In this document: positions 52,104-62,734 of the stretch, piece by piece
Numbering within the stretch: the first letter of the stretch is position 1
Layout of the letters: the number at the start of each line of letters is the position of its first letter
Assembly: GCA_019915135.1 (NCBI GenBank)
Contig: JAHLMK010000003.1
Location: forward strand, 434,001-498,000
Length of the DNA stretch: 64,000 nucleotides
Source of the DNA: Strobilurus pachycystidiatus
Taxonomy: Eukaryota; Basidiomycota; Agaricomycetes; Agaricales; Physalacriaceae
Direction of reading: 5' to 3'
The notes under the pieces: model-generated
What the model was told of the DNA's origin: nothing
The model's database searches: none
Seen by the model: the letters and a program-made list of their open reading frames with translations, nothing else
Translations under genes and position numbers: made by a program

Positions 52104-53977
52104 CGCGCCAGAACCAGCTCTCTTGGGGGCTGGAATGTGCAGACGCGGTAGGAGGGAAACTGTTTGGAAAAATCATCAAACAGAAGGCGAGACAACAAGT
52201 CTGCCATGATGTTGTCAACTCCAGGGATGTGTCTAACTCGCACATCAATGCCTGTGCGCAGCACAATATCAGCAATTGCCAACAGAATGGCATTGTGTGA
52301 TGATTGAGATGCAGACAAGGAGTTAAAAACTGCAACTGAATCCATGCTGTCTGAATGGATCAGAATGCGACGAGGAGGAATCTTGAATGAGGCAACATGG
52401 TGGATGAGACAGAGAATGGCAAGAAGTTCACGGAAGAATGTGTCCACTCCCGTGATAGTCTTAAGCTGATAAGCAAAGCCATTGCCTGCATATACAAATG
52501 CAAGGCCAGAATTGCTAGCATCTGTCCAGCCAATGAAATCTGCCTCATCATCACTCCAAGATTGAGCATCAACAAAGCGAATGCCAATGCAATCCTTCGC
52601 AACTTTGACAAACCAACTGAGGTCCTGCTTAACCTCAGCATTGAGTGGAATGCCTTTGAAGCGGATGGTCTTGCCGCTCATCTTGCGATAGAGCTCTGTG
52701 AGAGCTGGGCGTGCCCAGGGCAAGACATTGAGAGTCCAATTCAGATAACCAGCAAGTTGCTGCCATTGCTGAAGAGGGGGCTTGGGTTGTCCCAAGAACT
52801 CATTGATTGAAGTAATCATAGAGTCAAGAGAATCTGGAGAGAGGGAGATAGAACCAGAATGGATATCAACCCAGAAGCCAATGATTTTGAGCGTGACTCC
52901 ATGCTCCTGCTTCTTGTCATCATATGGACAACCAATGAGATCCCAAAAGACAAGAAGTTGAACTTGACGGTGGGGACGCAGTTTGCCATGAAACATAACA
53001 AGATTGCGCTTGAAATCCCAGCCAAAGAAGTCATCCATATAGTCATGAAGACCAATGACTCCAAGTTCCCAAGCTATCCAGTTGAGAAGCCCAGAGAATG
53101 AACACCAACAGCGAGGAGAAGCACGAGTGCCCAGAATGAGACGGCGCACAATGTGGTATCTGCCATCCACAGTGACCACTTGATGAAGTTGCCAAATGGG
53201 ATGGGCAGGAAGGTTGAGGAATGCTTTGGATACATCACTCTTGAAGAGCAACAGTTCCTCATTTGGATGTGCTTTGAGCACATCATTAAGAAGTTGACCA
53301 AATGAATGCATATCATCATAGTGCACTTTGGCATCTTCTCTGGATATGCCATCATTGAGACCATTGCCAGTATGATCCATGACAACACGAGGTTTGCCTT
53401 TCTGCCAGACAACAAACATGGGAGAAATGCGCATGCCAGGAAGAAGTACAAAGTTCTCTGGAAGAGCTGGAGACCAGCGACCAGCTGCAATCTCTTGATC
53501 TCTATAAACTCGAAGTTCTGCAAGATCTTGAGCCTCTGTGGCATAGTTATCATAGCGCTCTTTGAGATGAGCTTCCCATTCTCCATCATGGAAAGGCCAG
53601 AAACCTTGACGGAGAGAGCAAATGACAGAATCAACAAATGGACGGTTGGGATGTTTGGTCAACAAGTGCTCAATGCGGTCAACATTGAAAGGAGTATCAA
53701 CACGGATGTAATCCGCAACAGCTGCAAGCGAGGCTTGGATCTGTGGATCATCTAGGATCTGCTGAGGTGGTCTAGGTAGAGGAGGAGCAGTATAAGTGGA
53801 AGAAATGCTCGGAGGAGCTTTGGATTCTGATGATACATTGGAAGTAAAAACATAGCCTCTTTTGAAACGCGGTGCAGACTGCTCATCTTCTGCCTTCCGC
53901 TTTGAGCCAGATAAGCTTCTAGGCTGAGCCTGCGCTTCCAGCACCCGACTTGCTATGAGCAACTGCTCGTCGGGCAT
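52085..53977 (-). CDS. Reverse transcriptase-RNase H, Ngaro-like unit 2
   Basis: Protein identical to unit 1 (630 aa, YMDD and all four RNase H acidic positions). Confidence 0.9.
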   Translation of the reverse strand: MPDEQLLIASRVLEAQAQPRSLSGSKRKAEDEQSAPRFKRGYVFTSNVSSESKAPPSISSTYTAPPLPRPPQQILDDPQIQASLAAVADYIRVDTPFNVDRIEHLLTKHPNRPFVDSVICSLRQGFWPFHDGEWEAHLKERYDNYATEAQDLAELRVYRDQEIAAGRWSPALPENFVLLPGMRISPMFVVWQKGKPRVVMDHTGNGLNDGISREDAKVHYDDMHSFGQLLNDVLKAHPNEELLLFKSDVSKAFLNLPAHPIWQLHQVVTVDGRYHIVRRLILGTRASPRCWCSFSGLLNWIAWELGVIGLHDYMDDFFGWDFKRNLVMFHGKLRPHRQVQLLVFWDLIGCPYDDKKQEHGVTLKIIGFWVDIHSGSISLSPDSLDSMITSINEFLGQPKPPLQQWQQLAGYLNWTLNVLPWARPALTELYRKMSGKTIRFKGIPLNAEVKQDLSWFVKVAKDCIGIRFVDAQSWSDDEADFIGWTDASNSGLAFVYAGNGFAYQLKTITGVDTFFRELLAILCLIHHVASFKIPPRRILIHSDSMDSVAVFNSLSASQSSHNAILLAIADIVLRTGIDVRVRHIPGVDNIMADLLSRLLFDDFSKQFPSYRVCTFQPPRELVLARWRECF

Positions 53978-55331
53978 TGAGGAGGACAAGACACTGTTCT
54001 TTGTCACGAGCGGGATGCTTGCCGCCGCACTCAGAACAGGTGCCATGAATCCTCTTGAAAGCACAAGGAGTCTTGGGACAATTCCCCAGATTCCAGTTCT
54101 GACAAATAACCCTCTGACGCTTTGGAGACGGCTCCTGAGCTGAAGTAGCTGCAGGACGCTTAAGCGCAGATGGGCTGCCTCGAGAGCGAAGCATTTCAGA
54201 GAGCATAGGGAAATGAAGTTGAGACCGGTCATGCAGCTCAAAAGGAGACTTGGCATAACGTTCACGAGTCTGACAATCAAAGCGGATAGGAAATGAAAGA
54301 TCTGGTTCAGAAGCACGGAACATCTCCACCACAATGGCTCTGTACTTCTCCAACTCCTTGTTCCGGTGAGGGTAGACAAGGAGAACACCTCGAGACCATG
54401 CATCAAAGCAGCGGGTCCAGTCTGACTCTGTGGAAAGAGACCGACGTGCAGAGACGTGGTCCTTGCGCACAAGAGCATAACCACCTCCAAAGTCCTTGGG
54501 TTCATCATCATGATGAGATGGGTGAGACCCAAAGGAAGCAAGGAGTTTCTCAAAGTTAACATAAAGATCTTGGACAATGAGACGCCACAAGGAATGGGCA
54601 AATGGATCAGGATGAGAGAGGGAACGGAGAAGGTCTGCAACAGCATCTGCATCCTTGTCCGCTCTAAAGAGTCTGCGGAGGCGGTCTGTCTCTTGTAAAT
54701 GTGGAGAGAGATCAGACAAGGAGGAGAGCTGCGCAAGATGAGGAGCTGCAGCAAGAATGGAGGAAGGAATCCCTGACTCCGAAGTGGAGGTGGGATTAAG
54801 GAGCTTGGCAAACAAGGCAGCAGAGAGAGGACCGGTGTTCGGACTAGGAACAACGGGTGCTGCTCTGTTGCCCTCAGCATCGAGGGCATCCAAGTTGGCA
54901 GCAAGAGCGGCCCAAGCGGCGTCTTCGACAGCCCGCTTGTGCTGGTGCTGCTGCTCCTCCTGAACCTGACGAGCAGCAACAGTGGCTGGGTCGGCAGTGG
55001 GCTCAGCAGGTGCAGAGTTGACGCGGGCAGCGCGTCGAGCGGCGATGACCTGGGTGACTTGGTCAATGTAGTCGGCCATCTCGTGAGCGCTGGCACCAGT
55101 GAGCCGTGCTTGACGCATGAATTCAGCGTGGTTAGCGATGGTGCCATCAGAGAACTGAGTAACAAGGAGCTGCAGCTTCTCACTGAGCTTCTTGATGCGA
55201 GAGCGGTCAATCTCAGAGTCAGGAATGATGGTATGGGGCGCAGGAGAGGCCTCAGGATCAGGGGAGGCCTGAGGAGAGGCAATGACGTCGAGATCATCGT
55301 GGGAGGACTCAGAGACAGCGATGGGGGGCAT
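53919..55331 (-). CDS. Gag-like protein, Ngaro-like unit 2
   Basis: Protein identical to unit 1 (470 aa, CCCH-like and CxxC...H...C zinc motifs). Confidence 0.85.
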   Translation of the reverse strand: MPPIAVSESSHDDLDVIASPQASPDPEASPAPHTIIPDSEIDRSRIKKLSEKLQLLVTQFSDGTIANHAEFMRQARLTGASAHEMADYIDQVTQVIAARRAARVNSAPAEPTADPATVAARQVQEEQQHQHKRAVEDAAWAALAANLDALDAEGNRAAPVVPSPNTGPLSAALFAKLLNPTSTSESGIPSSILAAAPHLAQLSSLSDLSPHLQETDRLRRLFRADKDADAVADLLRSLSHPDPFAHSLWRLIVQDLYVNFEKLLASFGSHPSHHDDEPKDFGGGYALVRKDHVSARRSLSTESDWTRCFDAWSRGVLLVYPHRNKELEKYRAIVVEMFRASEPDLSFPIRFDCQTRERYAKSPFELHDRSQLHFPMLSEMLRSRGSPSALKRPAATSAQEPSPKRQRVICQNWNLGNCPKTPCAFKRIHGTCSECGGKHPARDKEQCLVLLNARRAVAHSKSGAGSAGSA

Positions 55332-56580
55332 AGAGATGGATGAGCAGAGCGATGTGCGAGGTAGGAGCAAGGGTGATGAAGCAGAAACAAAGGCAGAGCA
55401 AGCTAAACTGTGCACAGAAGCGAAATTGAGCTTGTAGCCTATGAAGAGTGGACTGGGGACACACCTGTGCACAGAATCCCAAGTGCGACGATATCAGGAA
55501 GCGTGGGAGCAGGCAGGGATTGGACACTGTGCACAAGATAAGGCATCAACTCAAAATCAAGTTGGATAAGCATACCAGTGACAATGGACAGCAGTGAAAG
55601 ATCGAGTTAGATCTAGCTGTAGCAGACAGCAGGGAGGGCTAGAGACTGTCCAAAGCGTACACTGGTGAAAGGAGCATCAGTTCCTGTGAGCAGAACTGGA
55701 GGGACACTGTGTGCAAACCTTGCAGAGCCAAAATGCGAAGATGAAGGCAGGAAGCAAGCTGCAACACAGTGGGGATCAAACTCGCAACTCTGGGGCGCCC
55801 TAGACCCAGCATCAGCTGACAGACAGCACTGGGCCTAGGCCAGATGATGACAGATTGATCCTGGGAAAGTGCGAAGTTATTCCATGTCACATGGCTGAGA
55901 TATGGGTAACTGAACACATGGCATCAGAAGTGATCTTCTGGAAATGATTGACAGATGCTGTCATGATTGACAGCTCCTGTGATCGGAGATAGCATCCCTA
56001 AGTAGGGGAGATAGCCTTGAGGCTAGTGGGTCAAGAAAGGAAGTCAGTAGCATGAGGCTACATCTCCAAAAATGGAAATTACTCGCAAATGCATTTGAGC
56101 TCATTTGGAGAAAAGTTGATACCACACAAGGACATGATGGTGTGACATGACCAGACTCATAGGATGAGTTGGGGACATCATGAGAGACATGAGAGTGCAA
56201 ACAGCAACATGGTAGCTATGACCGATGTTGTGTGATTTGCGATTTACTGCCAAATGATTTTGAGCTCATTTGGAGAAAGTTGAGATACCACAATGAAAAC
56301 ACTGCTGCTCACTGCCAGACTGTACTGAGTGAGCTCAGACAGTATGAGGGAGAGTGTGAGAGGTGCAGAGGCCTCTGAAAACGCTCCCTACCCTTGGAAT
56401 CCGCTTTTACTTCGACCAATGCTTCAAGGTTCACACAGATGAAGTTAGGCTAAAACGGGCCCAAGGGCCTATAAATTACGCGGATCGTGACTGGCTATGA
56501 GAGCTATGAATGTTGTGTGTGGGGGATGGTGGTGGTGAGAAAGATGTGAACGAGACGCGAGATGAGAGTAGAGATTTGTG

Positions 56581-57594
56581 TTAGGAATTGGAAGTGGAGG
56601 CTTGCTTCTGTGCTGCAAGCTGTTGTGCAGCACGTACTGCTGGATTATCACGGATATAGATCTTGAAGGCCTCTGAAGACCAACGACCCAAAGCCTGAAT
56701 GATAGCATCGGAGAGACCTAGGCCAGCATGGTAGGTGGCACCACCAGAACGGGCAGAGTGACCTCCAAACTCTCTTCCCACCAGAGCAAAGAACTTTCTT
56801 TCAAACCAACTGCGAGTGGGAATAGTCCCATTCTCACAAATGAAAAGAGCAGACCGAGCTCCATGGAGCTTGTCTCGGAGTTTGGTATATTGCTTGAGAA
56901 GCTCAACCGGGTTTGCAATCTTCTGAGGAGTGAAGAGCATGTCTGTTCCTTGATAGAACTGATCACCTTTGTGATAAGGCAGCTTGTAACCTGCATAGCC
57001 AGGCTCAAAATGCAGAGAAGCTCTCTTGATGATCTTACGCCAATCTTTGAGTGCTTTGGAATTAGGCTGTAGCAGCTCTCCCATGCGATGACAGCCATAG
57101 AATGCACAAGCCATAAGAGTGGCAAAGAGAAGATCATCATAGCTCAGAGTTGCATTTGCAGTATCAACAAAGAGTTGCAGATGAGAAGTGCGCAGAGGTG
57201 GTTTGCGCTTCACTGGATCGGCTCTGATCTTTTTGGCTCCTCTGATAGTAGCTTGCACTAGAGCAGAAGCTCGAGCTTCAGTGAATGAGGGATAGAACTC
57301 CTTGAGAAAGTGACGTGCTCCAGAAAGATATTTGGAGCCAGAGGCAATGAATTGAGAAGTATAAGCAATATAGCGAGATAGAGTTTCTGGAGTGGGATCC
57401 AGAGGAAGGCTGTGGTTGTGACAGAATCTAGCATAATCTCTGGCACCAGTAGCATAGTTTTTACGAGTGGACTTCTCAATTGCATGGACTTGTAGATACA
57501 AGACTAAGTCATCTAGTTTCTTCAAGTCCATAGGTGGGCGAGAGGGATCAGTCTTTCTCCTCTCGCCCAAGGCCTCTAAAAGCACTCTCTCCAT
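56581..57594 (-). CDS. Tyrosine recombinase, Ngaro-like unit 3
   Basis: Protein identical to units 1 and 2 (337 aa, catalytic set complete). Confidence 0.92.
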   Translation of the reverse strand: MERVLLEALGERRKTDPSRPPMDLKKLDDLVLYLQVHAIEKSTRKNYATGARDYARFCHNHSLPLDPTPETLSRYIAYTSQFIASGSKYLSGARHFLKEFYPSFTEARASALVQATIRGAKKIRADPVKRKPPLRTSHLQLFVDTANATLSYDDLLFATLMACAFYGCHRMGELLQPNSKALKDWRKIIKRASLHFEPGYAGYKLPYHKGDQFYQGTDMLFTPQKIANPVELLKQYTKLRDKLHGARSALFICENGTIPTRSWFERKFFALVGREFGGHSARSGGATYHAGLGLSDAIIQALGRWSSEAFKIYIRDNPAVRAAQQLAAQKQASTSNS

Positions 57595-59468
57595 CGCGCC
57601 AGAACCAGCTCTCTTGGGGGCTGGAATGTGCAGACGCGGTAGGAGGGAAACTGTTTGGAAAAATCATCAAACAGAAGGCGAGACAACAAGTCTGCCATGA
57701 TGTTGTCAACTCCAGGGATGTGTCTAACTCGCACATCAATGCCTGTGCGCAGCACAATATCAGCAATTGCCAACAGAATGGCATTGTGTGATGATTGAGA
57801 TGCAGACAAGGAGTTGAAAACTGCAACTGAATCCATGCTGTCTGAATGGATCAGAATGCGACGAGGAGGAATCTTGAATGAGGCAACATGGTGGATGAGA
57901 CAGAGAATGGCAAGAAGTTCACGGAAGAATGTGTCCACTCCCGTGATAGTCTTAAGCTGATAAGCAAAGCCATTGCCTGCATATACAAATGCAAGGCCAG
58001 AATTGCTAGCATCTGTCCAGCCAATGAAATCTGCCTCATCATCACTCCAAGATTGAGCATCAACAAAGCGAATGCCAATGCAATCCTTCGCAACTTTGAC
58101 AAACCAACTGAGGTCCTGCTTAACCTCAGCATTGAGTGGAATGCCTTTGAAGCGGATGGTCTTGCCGCTCATCTTGCGATAGAGCTCTGTGAGAGCTAGG
58201 CGTGCCCAGGGCAAGACATTGAGAGTCCAATTCAGATAACCAGCAAGTTGCTGCCATTGCTGAAGAGGGGGCTTGGGTTGTCCCAAGAACTCATTGATTG
58301 AAGTAATCATAGAGTCAAGAGAATCTGGAGAGAGGGAGATAGAACCAGAATGGATATCAACCCAGAAGCCAATGATTTTGAGCGTGACTCCATGCTCCTG
58401 CTTCTTGTCATCATATGGACAACCAATGAGATCCCAAAAGACAAGAAGTTGAACTTGACGGTGGGGACGCAGTTTGCCATGAAACATAACAAGATTGCGC
58501 TTGAAATCCCAGCCAAAGAAGTCATCCATATAGTCATGAAGACCAATGACTCCAAGTTCCCAAGCTATCCAGTTGAGAAGCCCAGAGAATGAACACCAAC
58601 AGCGAGGAGAAGCACGAGTGCCCAGAATGAGACGGCGCACAATGTGGTATCTGCCATCCACAGTGACCACTTGATGAAGTTGCCAAATGGGATGGGCAGG
58701 AAGGTTGAGGAATGCTTTGGATACATCACTCTTGAAGAGCAACAGTTCCTCATTTGGATGTGCTTTGAGCACATCATTAAGAAGTTGACCAAATGAATGC
58801 ATATCATCATAGTGCACTTTGGCATCTTCTCTGGATATGCCATCATTGAGACCATTGCCAGTATGATCCATGACAACACGAGGTTTGCCTTTCTGCCAGA
58901 CAACAAACATGGGAGAAATGCGCATGCCAGGAAGAAGTACAAAGTTCTCTGGAAGAGCTGGAGACCAGCGACCAGCTGCAATCTCTTGATCTCTATAAAC
59001 TCGAAGTTCTGCAAGATCTTGAGCCTCTGTGGCATAGTTATCATAGCGCTCTTTGAGATGAGCTTCCCATTCTCCATCATGGAAAGGCCAGAAACCTTGA
59101 CGGAGAGAGCAAATGACAGAATCAACAAATGGACGGTTGGGATGTTTGGTCAACAAGTGCTCAATGCGGTCAACATTGAAAGGAGTATCAACACGGATGT
59201 AATCCGCAACAGCTGCAAGCGAGGCTTGGATCTGTGGATCATCTAGGATCTGCTGAGGTGGTCTAGGTAGAGGAGGAGCAGTATAAGTGGAAGAAATGCT
59301 CGGAGGAGCTTTGGATTCTGATGATACATTGGAAGTAAAAACATAGCCTCTTTTGAAACGCGGTGCAGACTGCTCATCTTCTGCCTTCCGCTTTGAGCCA
59401 GATAAGCTTCTAGGCTGAGCCTGCGCTTCCAGCACCCGACTTGCTATGAGCAACTGCTCGTCGGGCAT
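57576..59468 (-). CDS. Reverse transcriptase-RNase H, Ngaro-like unit 3
   Basis: 630 aa. Differs from units 1-2 by one Pro-to-Leu change in the connection region (residue 424, codon near 58197, G-to-A on the plus strand) and one silent change near 57816. Catalytic residues unchanged. Confidence 0.9.
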   Translation of the reverse strand: MPDEQLLIASRVLEAQAQPRSLSGSKRKAEDEQSAPRFKRGYVFTSNVSSESKAPPSISSTYTAPPLPRPPQQILDDPQIQASLAAVADYIRVDTPFNVDRIEHLLTKHPNRPFVDSVICSLRQGFWPFHDGEWEAHLKERYDNYATEAQDLAELRVYRDQEIAAGRWSPALPENFVLLPGMRISPMFVVWQKGKPRVVMDHTGNGLNDGISREDAKVHYDDMHSFGQLLNDVLKAHPNEELLLFKSDVSKAFLNLPAHPIWQLHQVVTVDGRYHIVRRLILGTRASPRCWCSFSGLLNWIAWELGVIGLHDYMDDFFGWDFKRNLVMFHGKLRPHRQVQLLVFWDLIGCPYDDKKQEHGVTLKIIGFWVDIHSGSISLSPDSLDSMITSINEFLGQPKPPLQQWQQLAGYLNWTLNVLPWARLALTELYRKMSGKTIRFKGIPLNAEVKQDLSWFVKVAKDCIGIRFVDAQSWSDDEADFIGWTDASNSGLAFVYAGNGFAYQLKTITGVDTFFRELLAILCLIHHVASFKIPPRRILIHSDSMDSVAVFNSLSASQSSHNAILLAIADIVLRTGIDVRVRHIPGVDNIMADLLSRLLFDDFSKQFPSYRVCTFQPPRELVLARWRECF

Positions 59469-60822
59469 TGAGGAGGACAAGACACTGTTCTTTGTCACGA
59501 GCGGGATGCTTGCCGCCGCACTCAGAACAGGTGCCATGAATCCTCTTGAAAGCACAAGGAGTCTTGGGACAATTCCCCAGATTCCAGTTCTGACAAATAA
59601 CCCTCTGACGCTTTGGAGACGGCTCCTGAGCTGAAGTAGCTGCAGGACGCTTAAGCGCAGATGGGCTGCCTCGAGAGCGAAGCATTTCAGAGAGCATAGG
59701 GAAATGAAGTTGAGACCGGTCATGCAGCTCAAAAGGAGACTTGGCATAACGTTCACGAGTCTGACAATCAAAGCGGATAGGAAATGAAAGATCTGGTTCA
59801 GAAGCACGGAACATCTCCACCACAATGGCTCTGTACTTCTCCAACTCCTTGTTCCGGTGAGGGTAGACAAGGAGAACACCTCGAGACCATGCATCAAAGC
59901 AGCGGGTCCAGTCTGACTCTGTGGAAAGAGACCGACGTGCAGAGACGTGGTCCTTGCGCACAAGAGCATAACCACCTCCAAAGTCCTTGGGTTCATCATC
60001 ATGATGAGATGGGTGAGACCCAAAGGAAGCAAGGAGTTTCTCAAAGTTAACATAAAGATCTTGGACAATGAGACGCCACAAGGAATGGGCAAATGGATCA
60101 GGATGAGAGAGGGAACGGAGAAGGTCTGCAACAGCATCTGCATCCTTGTCCGCTCTAAAGAGTCTGCGGAGGCGGTCTGTCTCTTGTAAATGTGGAGAGA
60201 GATCAGACAAGGAGGAGAGCTGCGCAAGATGAGGAGCTGCAGCAAGAATGGAGGAAGGAATCCCTGACTCCGAAGTGGAGGTGGGATTAAGGAGCTTGGC
60301 AAACAAGGCAGCAGAGAGAGGACCGGTGTTCGGACTAGGAACAACGGGTGCTGCTCTGTTGCCCTCAGCATCGAGGGCATCCAAGTTGGCAGCAAGAGCG
60401 GCCCAAGCGGCGTCTTCGACAGCCCGCTTGTGCTGGTGCTGCTGCTCCTCCTGAACCTGACGAGCAGCAACAGTGGCTGGGTCGGCAGTGGGCTCAGCAG
60501 GTGCAGAGTTGACGCGGGCAGCGCGTCGAGCGGCGATGACCTGGGTGACTTGGTCAATGTAGTCGGCCATCTCGTGAGCGCTGGCACCAGTGAGCCGTGC
60601 TTGACGCATGAATTCAGCGTGGTTAGCGATGGTGCCATCAGAGAACTGAGTAACAAGGAGCTGCAGCTTCTCACTGAGCTTCTTGATGCGAGAGCGGTCA
60701 ATCTCAGAGTCAGGAATGATGGTATGGGGCGCAGGAGAGGCCTCAGGATCAGGGGAGGCCTGAGGAGAGGCAATGACGTCGAGATCATCGTGGGAGGACT
60801 CAGAGACAGCGATGGGGGGCAT
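59410..60822 (-). CDS. Gag-like protein, Ngaro-like unit 3
   Basis: Protein identical to units 1 and 2 (470 aa). Confidence 0.85.
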   Translation of the reverse strand: MPPIAVSESSHDDLDVIASPQASPDPEASPAPHTIIPDSEIDRSRIKKLSEKLQLLVTQFSDGTIANHAEFMRQARLTGASAHEMADYIDQVTQVIAARRAARVNSAPAEPTADPATVAARQVQEEQQHQHKRAVEDAAWAALAANLDALDAEGNRAAPVVPSPNTGPLSAALFAKLLNPTSTSESGIPSSILAAAPHLAQLSSLSDLSPHLQETDRLRRLFRADKDADAVADLLRSLSHPDPFAHSLWRLIVQDLYVNFEKLLASFGSHPSHHDDEPKDFGGGYALVRKDHVSARRSLSTESDWTRCFDAWSRGVLLVYPHRNKELEKYRAIVVEMFRASEPDLSFPIRFDCQTRERYAKSPFELHDRSQLHFPMLSEMLRSRGSPSALKRPAATSAQEPSPKRQRVICQNWNLGNCPKTPCAFKRIHGTCSECGGKHPARDKEQCLVLLNARRAVAHSKSGAGSAGSA

Positions 60823-61546
60823 AGAGATGGATGAGCAGAGCGATGTGCGAGGTAGGAGCAAGGGTGATGAAGCAGAAACAAAGGCAGAGCAAGCTAAACT
60901 GTGCACAGAAGCGAAATTGAGCTTGTAGCCTATGAAGAGTGGACTGGGGACACACCTGTGCACAGAATCCCAAGTGCGACGATATCAGGAAGCGTGGGAG
61001 CAGGCAGGGATTGGACACTGTGCACAAGATAAGGCATCAACTCAAAATCAAGTTGGATAAGCATACCAGTGACAATGGACAGCAGTGAAAGATCGAGTTA
61101 GATCTAGCTGTAGCAGACAGCAGGGAGGGCTAGAGACTGTCCAAAGCGTACACTGGTGAAAGGAGCATCAGTTCCTGTGAGCAGAACTGGAGGGACACTG
61201 TGTGCAAACCTTGCAGAGCCAAAATGCGAAGATGAAGGCAGGAAGCAAGCTGCAACACAGTGGGGATCAAACTCGCAACTCTGGGGCGCCCTAGACCCAG
61301 CATCAGCTGACAGACAGCACTGGGCCTAGGCCAGATGATGACAGATTGATCCTGGAAAAGTGCAAAGTTATTCCATGTCACATGGCTGAGATATGGGTAA
61401 CTTAACACATGGCATCAGAAGTGATCTTCTGGAAATGATTGACAGATGCTGTCATGATTGACAGCTCCTGTGATCGGAAATAGCATCCCTAAGTAGGGGA
61501 GATAGCCTTGAGGCTAGTAGGTCAAGAAAGGAAGTCAGTAGCATGA

Positions 61547-62734
61547 TCGAAGTAAAAGCGGATTCCAAGGGTAGGGAGCGTTTTCAGAGGCCTCTGCACC
61601 TCTCACACTCTCCCTCATACTGTCTGAGCTCACTCAGTACAGTCTGGCAGTGAGCAGCAGTGTTTTCATTGTGGTATCTCAACTTTCTCCAAATGAGCTC
61701 AAAATCATTTGGCAGTAAATCGCAAATCACACAACATCGGTCATAGCTACCATGTTGCTGTTTGCACTCTCATGTCTCTCATGATGTCCCCAACTCATCC
61801 TATGAGTCTGGTCATGTCACACCATCATGTCCTTGTGTGGTATCAACTTTTCTCCAAATGAGCTCAAATGCATTTGCGAGTAATTTCCATTTTTGGAGAT
61901 GTAGCCTCATGCTACTGACTTCCTTTCTTGACCCACTAGCCTCAAGGCTATCTCCCCTACTTAGGGATGCTATCTCCGATCACAGGAGCTGTCAATCATG
62001 ACAGCATCTGTCAATCATTTCCAGAAGATCACTTCTGATGCCATGTGTTCAGTTACCCATATCTCAGCCATGTGACATGGAATAACTTCGCACTTTCCCA
62101 GGATCAATCTGTCATCATCTGGCCTAGGCCCAGTGCTGTCTGTCAGCTGATGCTGGGTCTAGGGCGCCCCAGAGTTGCGAGTTTGATCCCCACTGTGTTG
62201 CAGCTTGCTTCCTGCCTTCATCTTCGCATTTTGGCTCTGCAAGGTTTGCACACAGTGTCCCTCCAGTTCTGCTCACAGGAACTAATGCTCCTTTCACCAG
62301 TGTACGCTTTGGACAGTCTCTAGCCCTCCCTGCTGTCTGCTACAGCTAGATCTAACTCGATCTTTCACTGCTGTCCATTGTCACTGGTATGCTTATCCAA
62401 CTTGATTTTGAGTTGATGCCTTATCTTGTGCACAGTGTCCAATCCCTGCCTGCTCCCACGCTTCCTGATAGCGTCGCACTTGGGATTCTGTGCACAGGTG
62501 TGTCCCCAGTCCACTCTTCATAGGCTACAAGCTCAATTTCGCTTCTGTGCACAGTTTAGCTTGCTCTGCCTTTGTTTCTGCTTCCCCACCCTCCACTCCC
62601 TGTAACTGTATCTAGTTTCTTGTATGTACTTGTATTAGTTCGATGTAGTACATAGCCAGTCACGATCCGCGTAATTTATAGGCCCTTGAGCCCGTTTTAG
62701 CCTAACTTCATTGGTGTGAACCTTTAAGCATTGG
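61547..62734 (+). mobile_element. Non-autonomous Ngaro derivative NA2 (1188 bp)
   Basis: Plus-oriented, same length and layout as NA1: R1 (61547-62119), second module, about 70 bp private sequence near 62583-62655, and the shared 3' end to GCATTGG. It follows the array in opposite orientation because only the left neighbour was inverted. Confidence 0.88.

Larger units (their letters stand above)
50925..56415 (-). mobile_element. Ngaro-like unit 2 (5491 bp, complete)
   Basis: Same length, joints and gene layout as unit 1. I found no coding difference between the two in the translated frames. Confidence 0.85.
44246..61546 (-). mobile_element. Inverted segment of a Ngaro-like tandem array (17,301 bp)
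   Basis: Head-to-tail array on the minus strand: a non-autonomous copy of 1188 bp, two full units of 5491 bp, and a third unit of 5131 bp lacking its first 360 bp. Joints read GCATTGG/TCGAAG, the end and start of the element. Each full unit has module R1 (573 bp), a second non-coding module (about 510 bp), gag, RT-RNase H and tyrosine recombinase. That gene set, without a methyltransferase, matches Ngaro elements. No target duplications, in keeping with recombinase integration of circular DNA. The flanking inverted pieces show that the whole segment was flipped after the array formed. Confidence 0.85.
56416..61546 (-). mobile_element. Ngaro-like unit 3, lacking its first 360 bp (5131 bp)
   Basis: Coding part complete. 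R1 is cut between GTAGCC and TCATGC at 61546, and the missing 360 bp lie at 43886-44245. The R1 part that remains (61347-61546) differs from units 1-2 at several sites (for example GGTAACTTAACAC for GGTAACTGAACAC), as does the detached half, so they belonged to one older terminus. Confidence 0.88.

Noticed and set aside
62120..62190. tRNA-like A/B boxes at the start of the second Ngaro module (TGGCCTAGGCC, GAGTTTGATCCCC)
   Set aside because: Boxes deviate from consensus, spacing is long and the T-arm does not pair.
43886..62734. CRISPR array or plasmid-like replicon as explanation of the repeated DNA
   Set aside because: Repeats are kilobase units with eukaryotic retroelement genes; no short direct repeats with spacers.
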